NCBI GenBank assembly: GCA_904066235.2
Contig: CAJFCV020000003.1
Location: 11,098,001 to 11,162,000, forward strand
Reading direction: 5' to 3'
DNA length: 64,000 bases
Origin: Bursaphelenchus xylophilus
Taxonomy: Eukaryota; Nematoda; Chromadorea; Rhabditida; Aphelenchoididae
Shown here: piece after piece, positions 52,901 to 61,900 of the stretch
Layout of the letters: each line of letters begins with the position of its first letter
Numbering within the stretch: position 1 is the first letter of the stretch
Position numbers and translations under genes: made by a program
The notes under the pieces: generated by a model
Databases searched by the model: none
The model's input: the letters and a program-made list of their open reading frames with translations, nothing else
What the model was told of the DNA's origin: nothing

Positions 52901-55900
52901 CTCTGCGAAATCAAGACGAAGTGTAAAAAACCGATAGCGAAGGGTCTATTCCGGTCATCGGGCTCCTCAGCTTGACGTGCATGGTCTTTCAAGAAACGTG
53001 AAGAAAAGTAGCAGTCTATAACTTTCGGCGGAGGCGGCGCAGAGAGTTCATTTTTGGAATATGTATTTTTAAGCGACATTATTTTTTGCCCACGAAATAA
53101 CAAGATTTTTAAATGCAAATGAGGTCGCTACAACCTCTTGAAAAAAGGCTCTTTTACCCCGAAACCCAGGGTTTTTCGGTTGAAAATGATCGAGAAATTT
53201 CATAGTTTTTCGGTTGGAAATCACCAAGAAATGTCGGATTTTTTCGGGGGTTTCGATAAAGTTGACGTTTAAAAAAAGGGAAGTTGTTGCCAACACGTTG
53301 AAAAGTAAGCAAATATTCCAAAAACGAACTCTCTGCACCGCCTCCGCCGAAAGTTATAGGCCCCTACTTTCCTTCACGTTTCTTGAAAGACCCTGTAGAA
53401 TTCGATTTGCAATGAATTTGAAAAAATCCAAGTCATTGCAATTTGAATATTAGGGTGAACCAAAAAATTTTTCGGATTTTTTATTTTCATTTTATATCGC
53501 TTTCAGGGAGTCTCCATCGCCACACCGGGCTGCGACGTTGCCGGCATCATTGCGCACGAAGTGGGACACGCGCTCGGCATCTTCCACGAGCAGGCCCGAC
53601 CCGACCAGGACCGCAACATCCGCGTCCACTACGACAACATCCCCGTCTCGCGCTGGAACAACTTCTACCCCATCGGCAACGACCAGGCCGACGTCTTTGG
53701 TCTACCATATGATGCTGGCTCTGTGATGCACTACGGGCCGGGCGGGTTCGCCATCAACCCGTACCATGCGACGATCTCGGTGTTGGACGCGAATTGGCAG
53801 AGTACGATCGGCCAGAGAGTGGGGCCTTCGTTTCTCGATTATCAAGCTGTGAGTTGGCTGTGTATATTTATAAGCTACTGAAAGGCCAAAGACGCTAAAA
53901 ATTACTTTGAAAACCCGCTGAAACAGGTCGTTACAGAAATCTAAGGGCTAGCCATCAATCTGTTATCAGTCTGTCGGGAAAATAATGAGGGCAATTTTGC
54001 TGCGACAAGCGTGTCGCTGAATCGAAAAGCAATTTGATTTTGCCGCGACACAATTCATTTTCTCGGCGGCGATGCGATTTTTGATGCGAAAAAGAGCTCA
54101 TTATTTTCCCGACAGACCGGTAGTATTTTCATAAAGTGAATGGACTTTTGTCGCCGTGCACAAAAAATTCCGCCTTTTGCACCGTGCATTTCACTTTTAT
54201 TTTGGTTTTCGTTTCGCACTGTGCATTTGAAATATCGCTGCGACACAAGCAAGTTTCAATTCCGTCATTGCAAAAAATTTGCACAGTGCAAACGGCCATT
54301 TTTTAGGTTTGCACTGTGCATTATAAAAAGAGGAAAATGCACTGTGCGTTAGCGACAAGCGTGGGAAAGAGTTCAAAAAGAGCTGGGCGAAAAAAGAAAA
54401 AATGTCCATGCACTTTATGAAAGTTCCATCAGTCTGTCGAAAAAATAATGAGCACTTTCGCACAAATTTTTGTAGGCTCATGGTGGTTTGAATGGTTTGA
54501 AAAATGGCTTTGATTGCAATGAAATATTAGTCTGTCGGGAAAATAATGAGCACTCTGTCGCAGCGAAAATCGCATCGGCGACGGGAAAATGAATTGTATC
54601 GCGTCAAACTCAAATTCCTTTTCATTTCAGCGACATCGCGCTCATTATTTTCCCGACAGACTGATTATAAATATTTGTCCATTAAAAAATCATTTTCAGA
54701 TTAACAAAGCCTACAAATGCACGGAACATTGTCCTCCGATCAACTGTAAAAACGGCGGATATCCAAATCCCCACAACTGTAAAAAATGTAAATGTCCGGT
54801 GGGCCTGGCGGGCGCACGTTGCGCTGACGTGCAGTTCTCGGTCTGCGGAGGCGCTCTGAAGGTGAGGAAACTATTTAAAACTGCTTATATTTTTATTTAG
54901 CATCAAAATTCAAGCCCTTCTTCAACGATTTTCGCATTTTCAGGCCTCCACAAACAAGCTTCAAATCCAATCGCCCAACTACCCTCTGCCATTCCCGCAG
55001 GGCATGGACTGCAACTGGCTTATTCGAGCGCCCAAAGGCGGGAAAATTTATCTTCAATTTGTGGATGAGTTCAACTTTGAGTGCATCGACACTTGCGACG
55101 CCTCTTATGTGGAGGTCAAGTTGAAGAAGGACTTTCGCATGACCGGCTATCGTTTCTGCTGTAGCCAAGCGCCGTCGCAGACGCTGGTCGCGGACTCGGA
55201 GCAAATGGTTGTGCTGCATCGGGGAATGGGCCAAGTTTCGGCCGGATTCCGAGCGTTAATCTGGTCCGACAAGGATCCGGATGAGTCTGAAAAATCGCAG
55301 ATTACTTCCACAAGTCGGCCGTTGTTTACTCTCCCGTTCACGACAACTATGCGAACGACAACTACGACTGCAGAGCCGGAAAGACCAATTGAGACCACTA
55401 GAGGCATGGAGAAGATTGAGGAAGTTGAATTTAAGCCGGAAATTGTGCAACCAACTAGATTTAGAACTTCCCCACCACTTTTCACGACCACTACAACAAC
55501 TTTAAGACCTACTACAGCTACCACAACTACCACTGAACCACCACTAACAGAGATTTACGAGAAGAAAACGACCATTTCTCTGCTGCCCGGGGAAATCGAC
55601 CAATTTCTTGGCGGAGCCCTAGGCCCTGATGAGAATTTGGAGAAAATCGATGAGGAAAATGAAAAAGAAAAGGAATTCACGCTGTTCCCAACGTTGTTAC
55701 CGACATTTCCGAATGTCTTCGGAATGACGACGGTTCCGCCGAGTTCCGTGGAAGTTCATTCGACGGAGACGCCGGAAGAAGTGACTGCTCCGGATGGTGA
55801 GTTTGGCGATAAATTATATTAATATAAAATATAAACGCAAAGTCAATCGAAATTGGCTGTAGAGTAAGTAGCGACGAAATTAGAACCTAGTTTTATGATT

Positions 55901-57238
55901 CTGTCGGGAAAATAATGAGCACAATGTCGCTGCCCCAATTGCGTCGCTGAAGAAAAGAAATTTGATTTTGCCGCGACACGATTTATTTTCCCGGTGGCAA
56001 TGCGATTTCCGATGCGACAGAGTGCTCATTATTTTCTCGACATTGATAATTTTCAAGAATTTTATCTCATGCTATGCAAGCGCAGCCAAGATATTCAAAA
56101 ATCTGTCTAGAGAAGGCATGCAAAATCTGGCCCATATCTAAGCTTTACCCTTCAAGTGGTTTGGGGTTTGGTTAAAAAACAAAGCAGCTTTCTTATAAAA
56201 ATTAAATTTCCTTGGTTTTTTATTATTCAGTATGGGGTTTTGCGACTTTGCTTTCATTTTTTAGATCCTTAATTACTGGTGCGTTCGGTGATTTCTGCGG
56301 TATGCACTGTGGAAAAACAAAAGTTCACGTTGCAGTGTGCAATTTCTTGTTTTTTGCACAGTGCAAGTGGCCTTCTTGGGCTATCAACATGTCGTCGAAA
56401 TCGCTGCTGCGATTTTACAATCAAAGTACAGGGTGTTTCAAGAAATTCACCGGAAAGTTTTTATCGATTTCTTGGTGTTCAGCAAATATTCGTGTGATCG
56501 TCAAAAAAGTGCCCAAATGTTTTCGCTGAATACACTGTTTTCCGCATTAGCGGAGAAAATGATTTTTTTAGGCGAAAAATCGCCCATCTTCTTCTTTGTC
56601 AGGCAGAAAGAATTTTTTGGATATCTTGAATGAGCGGCAAGAAATCGACAAAAACTTTTTTCTTTTATTTCTTGAAACACCCAGAAGTTTTTGTGTGTCT
56701 AGAAAATAATGAGCACAATTACGCTGCACCAATTGCGTCGCTAAAGTGAAAAGCAATTTGATTTTGCGGCGACACAATTCATTTTCTTGGCGGCGATGCT
56801 ATTTTCTATGCGACAAAGTGCTCATTATTTTCCCGACATAATGATAAAATTCTTTTTCAAACCCCAATTTTTTCATTTTTAGGCGCCGAATGTGCCTGCG
56901 GCCCTTGGTCGGAATGGATTGCGCCGTGCACGCAAATGTGTGGCGGTTGCGGGAAACGGACTCGAACCCGCCCCTGTCGCTCCGAGAAATGTCGCCGCGA
57001 AGAGAAGCGGACCTGCAATTTCGACGTGTGCCCCAAGGGTACCAACTTTCTGTGGACCAACGGCGAGTTCCACTTCCTGTTCGACGGCTGTTGCTTTGGC
57101 AGTTTTAATAACGGGAACGGCGTCTGCAGCGGGATCGAGCAGGAGAAGAACGGCGGGGTCGTGCAGTTGTTATTGAACCTGCTGAAGGCCGGAGATGAGC
57201 CGGATGGAACGAAGAGGCGGACGTTCGTCCCGGATTAG
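49986..57238 (+). CDS. Secreted astacin metalloprotease with EGF, CUB and TSP1 domains
   Basis: Six exons: 49986-50128, 51087-51516, 53507-53848, 54700-54861, 54944-55796 and 56883-57238; phases agree, 761 residues. The order is a signal peptide (LALIALCLTVSHA), a propeptide with the FQGD aspartate switch (83-86) and a furin-like site RRKRK (111-115), then the M12A protease domain. Zinc site HEVGHALGIFHEQARPD (208 on) gives three His and the catalytic Glu; Met-turn SVMHY (263-267). An EGF-like module follows (CTEHCPPINCKNGGYPNP), a CUB domain (353 to about 465), a Thr/Pro-rich linker (about 470-640), and a TSP1 repeat (CGPWSEWIAPCTQMCGGCGK). This is the nematode subgroup V layout (NAS-33 to NAS-38), secreted enzymes used in moulting, hatching or cuticle collagen processing. 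About 65 residues after the TSP1 include a Cys-Cys pair. Codons are GC-rich compared with its introns. Confidence 0.93.
50658..50811. mobile_element. MITE family A (astacin intron 1)
   Basis: Complete, with changed positions CTGTCTGGGAAATAGTGAGC and CCCGACAGGCCGA; a family-B element starts 2 bp further. Confidence 0.8.
50813..51065. mobile_element. MITE family B (astacin intron 1)
   Basis: ACAGTGACGGACCTGATCCA at the left and TGGATCAGGTCCCCCACTGT at the right; 21 bp from exon 2, so its right end lies within the acceptor region. Confidence 0.85.
51529..52296. mobile_element. hAT-like non-autonomous transposon with GC-rich ends
   Basis: TIR TAGACTTGGCT at 51529 and AGCCAAGTCTA ending at 52296, flanked by a perfect 8-bp repeat GTAGAGGG (51521-51528 and 52297-52304). 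Inside each end is a block of GGGCCGGGCC-type motifs (51540-51665 and 52183-52290); the 500-bp centre is AT-rich without coding potential. Confidence 0.85.
52317..52768. mobile_element. Family E element (astacin intron 2)
   Basis: Full-length 452 bp, ends ACAGGGGAAATACTTCAAGT and GCACTTGTAGTACTTCCCCTG. Confidence 0.8.
52785..52990. mobile_element. Inverted-repeat element family F
   Basis: Reverse-complement relative of 1628-1875; shares CAAGACGAAGTGTAAAAAAC and CTCAGCTTGACGTGC. Confidence 0.65.
52991..53398. mobile_element. Inverted-repeat element family H
   Basis: Ends AAGAAACGTGAAGAAAAGTA and CCTTCACGTTTCTTGAAAGA; next inward AACTTTCGGCGGAGGCGG pairs with CCGCCTCCGCCGAAAGTT. The left half recurs at 61275-61505. 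Confidence 0.7.
53966..54118. mobile_element. MITE family A (astacin intron 3)
   Basis: Complete; right end CCCGACAGACCGG. A family-D element follows directly. Confidence 0.85.
54122..54425. mobile_element. MITE family D, enlarged
   Basis: Ends TTCATAAAGTGAATGGACTT and ATGTCCATGCACTTTATGAA; at least five CACTGTGCA boxes inside. Confidence 0.7.
54429..54460. mobile_element. MITE family A, left end only
   Basis: CAGTCTGTCGAAAAAATAAT then GAGCAC, after which the similarity ends. Confidence 0.55.
54528..54664. mobile_element. MITE family A, slightly shortened
   Basis: Reversed interior; ends 35 bp before astacin exon 4. Confidence 0.8.
55886..56047. mobile_element. MITE family A (astacin intron 5)
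   Basis: Eroded termini (TGATTCTGTCGGG and TTTTCTCGACATTGAT) but full interior. Confidence 0.8.
56262..56400. mobile_element. MITE family C, partial
   Basis: GATTTCTGCGGTATGCACTG onward with three CACTGTGCA-type boxes; no clear termini. Confidence 0.5.
56429..56683. mobile_element. CAGGGTGTTTCAAGAAAT-family element
   Basis: Left CAGGGTGTTTCAAGAAATTC, right ATTTCTTGAAACACCC; interior inverted repeat around GTTTTTATCGATTTCTTGGT and CAAGAAATCGACAAAAACTT. Confidence 0.7.
56692..56845. mobile_element. MITE family A (astacin intron 5)
   Basis: Left end eroded (TGTCTAGAAAATAATGAGCA), right end CCCGACATAATGA; 37 bp before the last exon. Confidence 0.75.
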
Positions 57239-57448
57239 TAAATATGGATTTAGTAAATATTTGAGTTTTGAGAGCTTATTGCAAAAAATTTCTTTTTTAG
57301 TAATTTTTTTTAATCTCTTTTTTAGAGATGATTAGAAATTGGTAGTCGTTGGTTTTATTTACATTGGGGGTTGGTCTTTAGTCCTGAAAATGTTTGGTCT
57401 TCAATCTTCAAGTTCTAGGATTCGTAAATATATGACGTCATTTAAAAT

Positions 57449-57604
57449 ATCGGTTTGTCGGGAATATAATGAGCCCGGATCAAAAATTGCATCGCCACTG
57501 AAAAAATGAAATGTGTCGCTGCAAAATCAAATTGCTTTTCACTTCATCGATTTAGCGACACGGTTGGCGCAGCCACTTGTGCTCATTACTTTCCCGACGG
57601 ACTA
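57449..57604. mobile_element. MITE family A
   Basis: Ends CGGTTTGTCGGGAATATAAT and TTTCCCGACGGACT; reversed interior with several base changes. Confidence 0.75.
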
Positions 57605-57714
57605 AAAAACCGTTTATTTTCAAACGTCGATAGGTAAAACAAAGTGAAGGTACCTAAATTAGGATGATTAGATTTGTTTGAAAATTCCGCATACGTGTTC
57701 TCAATAGACCACAT

Positions 57715-58045
57715 TTTAATCCATGAAAATTTTAGCGTTTTCTTTGCAGCCGCATCCGAGATATTCAACAATCTTTTTTGCGAGAGAGTACGGAAAATGA
57801 GGAGAGTTCACTAGGCAAACAATGTTTTTGGTCTGTGATTTTTTCCGTTGCCATTGGAAATGGTTGATTTTTTGTGTGAGAAAAGAGATCATTCAGTTCT
57901 TCATCGAAAGCAATATTTTCAAATCGAAAATCAAATCAAATTCTAGATCTTCTTCTCTTTTTTCGACCGAAAATTTTCGACTGAATTTTGCAAAGCAAAT
58001 GCTAAACAATTTCACTGACATCTCTAGCAAAGCTAGAAGATTATG
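57715..58045. mobile_element. Family E element, degraded
   Basis: Recognised by AAAATTTTAGCGTTTTCTTT, CCGAGATATTCAACAATC and the later TTCGACCGAAAATTTTCG; both ends lost. Confidence 0.5.
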
Positions 58046-58205
58046 ACCTTAAAATTCGTTTAGTATCAGTGAAATTGTATTGCAATATATTGTCGAATTA
58101 GGGGTACCTTCAATTAATTTTTCAGTACCTTTACTTCTACCGTATTTTACAATTGTTTAGGTTATATTCACTGACATTAACTTATACTACATATTATCAA
58201 TGTAC

Positions 58206-58700
58206 TAGTCCGTTAGCAAAGTCGCTGCAGTGAGTTTGGCGACATGCACTGTGCAAAAACTAAAGTTCACTTTGCACTGTGCAATTTCATGCTTTTTGCA
58301 CCGTGCAATTGATTACTACTTAACAGTACTACTTAAGAAAAAAGTAACAACCAGAAAAAATGAACCCGATATTCGAAATCAGCACCCTCGAAAACCCCTA
58401 AATCGAGTATTTTTGGAAAAATTTCAGAAAATTACTTTTTAACACTACTGCTTAAGGAAAACTAGTAACAACCAGAAAAAAATAACCCCGATATTCGAAA
58501 TCAGCACCCTCGAAAACCCCTCAAGCAAGTTTTTTCCCGAAAAGAATCAAAGAATTTTCATCCCGGGGTCGCTTTACATTTTGGGTCGCAATTGATGCGA
58601 GATCGCAATCGAAGGATTCCCTTTTTTGTCGCTCGCACCCTGACTTTTTCTGCACAGTGCAAACGCCAAAAATTACTTTAGCGACTTCTCGGACGGACGA
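58206..58700. mobile_element. MITE family C split by a tandem repeat
   Basis: Left part 58206-58308 (AGTCCGTTAGCAAAGTCGCT, CACTGTGCA boxes) and right part about 58620-58700 (TGCACAGTGCAAACGCC then TTTAGCGACTTCTCGGACGGAC). Confidence 0.65.
58317..58545. repeat. Direct duplication of about 120 bp
   Basis: Two copies share AGTAACAACCAGAAAAAA and CCGATATTCGAAATCAGCAC then CCTCGAAAACCCCT, with ACTACTTAAG/ACTGCTTAAG ahead of each. Confidence 0.75.
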
Positions 58701-58965
58701 TAAGATGCATTTTGATTATTTTCTCTCACCACTCTAACAAATCTCCGCCATTCTTTCCAATTATTGTTTATTTGTACATTCGAGGAAACTTTGAAATTTT
58801 ACAAAATTAAATAAAAAACAATTCTTGAGCGAATCTTACGAAAAATAAACATCGAACTGAGATCGCGATGGCGTTTAAGATTTGGCAAAAATTTCGAAGA
58901 CTTTTGGCCCAGAAACAGAGGAAGGCACGTGGTGTGTGAATTATACGCTTCAGACGGTTATTGGC

Positions 58966-61900
58966 TTAACAAAAACTCTCCCGTTTTGGTACCCGGATCG
59001 GTTGGCCGTTCGCGCCGTCCTTGGAGTCCATCTGGAGGAGGCGGGCTTCCTGAAATAAATGGAGATTAAAAATTTGGATATTTAAATTTTTTTTAAACTT
59101 TTTTAAGTACTCCAAGTGCGACGCTCAGATTTTCTTTAAATTTTGCACACACGTCGGGTATGGACTAAATATCAATTCTTGAAAGTTTTAGCTCGCGCTT
59201 TGCGGGCGCCGCCGAGATATCGAACGATTTTTGCCGCCGAGAGAGCACGCTAAACGTGGAGAGCGGTCAGCGAGAAAACACCTTTTTGGCCATAACTGGC
59301 AGTTTCGTGCGGATAAATTTCATTTTTTATAGAAACATTATCCTTTACGGTAGAAATAGGCATGAAATTTTTCGTGCCGAAATTCGGCAAAAAGTCCTAA
59401 ATTTTCGCCAACTTTCGATTTAAAAATCTCGGTTTTTGTGCAAAGCGCGAGCTAGGATTCTCGCATATTTCTTAGAAAAAATTATTCTAAATCAGTGCCA
59501 AGTTTCATCAAAATCTGAGCGTCGCACTTGGGGTACTTTCCCTGTAAGCTGTTATTCGGGCTACAGCGCACGGTGCAAAAATTGAAAAAATCGGCAAGGT
59601 GCGAAACGCGCGGCATAAGTTTTTTTTTGAGCCTTGAGCAAAATATATCGACTTTTTGGCCCATCTATTACAGTCTGTCGGAAAATAACGACCACTCTGA
59701 CGCCTCGAAAATCGCATGGCTGAAGTGAAAAACAATTTGATTTTGCCGCGACACAATTCATTTTCTCGGCGGCGATGCGATTTTCGATGCGACAAAACAC
59801 TCATTATTTTCCCGACAGACTGATCTATAGTGCTCTTAGAAATTGTCCGTTGATTTTGACAATTGTTAAGGTTTCGTTGTACAGAGGTTACAGAGATTTT
59901 ACTGTAATAAAAAATATATTGAAGTTGAAGAACATAATATATATCGTATTTTAAAAAATATTTTTTTTAGCGAATACAGTTCGTTTACAGTAAATTTTTA
60001 ATCAAAAACTTACCAATTGACGATGCAATGAAGGCGAATCAGTGCTCATCGCTGACTTGAGGCGCTGAAGAACTTCAAACCTCAGTGGCATTGTTTTGAA
60101 GCGATTTCTGAAAATCTGAATATTAAAAATGCTGACCACATAGATTTTTTTTATTATTATTTTTTCTTGAATATTCAAATTTTTATAAAAAAAGTCATTT
60201 TTTCAAATTTTTTCAAATCTCGGTTTTTTTATTTTTCCTTGATTTGAATTTTTGAATATTCCAATTTTAGAATTTTTATGCAAATTTGGAATATTCAAAT
60301 TTTTATAAAAAAAAGTCATTTTTTAAAATTTTTTCAAATTTCGGTTTTTTATTTTCGCTTAATTTGAATTTTTGAATATTCCAAATTTTAAAATTTTATG
60401 CAAATTTTTCACAAATCCCAAAATTTATTCCAAATTCATCATTCTCAGATTCCTCCTAAACCTATTTCCATAACTTCCCGGAAAAAAATTCTCCCGAACG
60501 CTTCACTTCCCCGAAAATGCTGGCGGATTTGTAGCCTATAATTGGCCGGCACTCGCCGACATAATTTCCTTGTTTTCGCTTTGTTTCTCGGAAGGAAATC
60601 CGCGCCGGAAATTGAGTTTGTTGCGTTGGTGTGAGCACGCCGGAAACATTAGGGTGTCGAGAAGTTCCGCGTTAGGGCTGCCGCACATCCTGCGGAAAGC
60701 AGGATGTTTGACCGTGGCAGGAGGAAAAGAGCGTATCGCTTTGGGGTATTTTTAAATACTTTAAAAAGGCCTGAGCACGTCAGAGGCCAGTACTATTTGT
60801 CGTTCTATAAAGTACGTAGACTTTTGATCGCAAATTTGTTGCACTGTCTATTTCATTTTTGCAATGTGCCATTCAAAAATCGTCTTGCAGTAAGCTGCTT
60901 TCGTCCACAGTGACGGACCTGATCCAGCGGCAAAAAACGTACCATTTTGCATCCGGGAAGTATCGAAAATGTGGCAAAATGCTTCCCTCTCCAAGTGAAA
61001 AAACCTTCGTTTTGAAATCTGAGTTTTTTTCACTTGGAGATGGAGGTACCACATTCTTTGATGCTTCCTGGATGCAAAATGATACGTTTTTTGCCACTGG
61101 ATCAGGTCCCCCCACTGGCCATTGCCGCGCGTTTTGTGCGCACAATTGCACGGTGCAAAAAGAAGAAAAATGCGCTGTTCGCGTTGTACTGGTCAAATTT
61201 TGAAAAAGAATCAAAAAATCGAAATTTAGGGCACCTTCATTCATCTTGGTTTTTCTACTGGGTCTTACAAAAAACGTGAAGGAAAGTCGGAGGCTATAAC
61301 TTCCGGCGGAGGCGGCGCAGAAAGTTCGTTTTTGGAATACATATTTTTAAGCGACATTAGTTTTTGTCTGCAAAATAGCAAGATTTTAAAGTGCAAACTG
61401 AGGTTGCTACGACCTTCTGAAGTAGGGGCATTCCCACCCCGAAAACCGGTGTTTTCGGTTGAAAATAATCGAGAAATTTCGGATTATGTTTTTTGTAAGA
61501 CCCTGTTTGCAAAACAAACAGCTTTTGTTAGTCTGTCGGGGAAATACTGAACACAGTGCCGTTGCGTCGGTCCTGTCGCTGAATTGAAAAGCAATTTGAT
61601 TTTGTCACGACACAATTCATTTTCCCGGCGGCGATTCGATTTTTGATGCAACAGAGTGCTCATTATTTTTTCGACAGACTGATACGAAAAGATACCTTTT
61701 TTTGCTCTCATTTTTCATCAAAAAAAAATATTGCAAAGCACATCTCGTTTTTCCAAAAAAACCCTTACCTTCCGGCACCCGGCGCCTTCACACTGCGAAT
61801 GCTCTGGTTCATCAACGACGGCTCATGATACGTGTCGACCGTTGAGGTGTTGGCGGGCGCGTACAGACGCGAGAAGTGCGAGCGCAGCCCACTCTTGCTC

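Larger units (their letters stand above)
57239..58965. other. Convergent intergenic region, repeats only
   Basis: Between the astacin stop and the receptor stop. Contains family-A, E and C elements and a tandem duplication; no gene recognised. Confidence 0.6.

Noticed and set aside
55147..55533. Minus-strand 128-codon ORF rich in valine
   Set aside because: Antisense shadow of the Thr-rich linker of the astacin.
60570..60913. GC-richer ORFs in the receptor intron
   Set aside because: They lie between two exons joined in frame and have no exon signals of their own.
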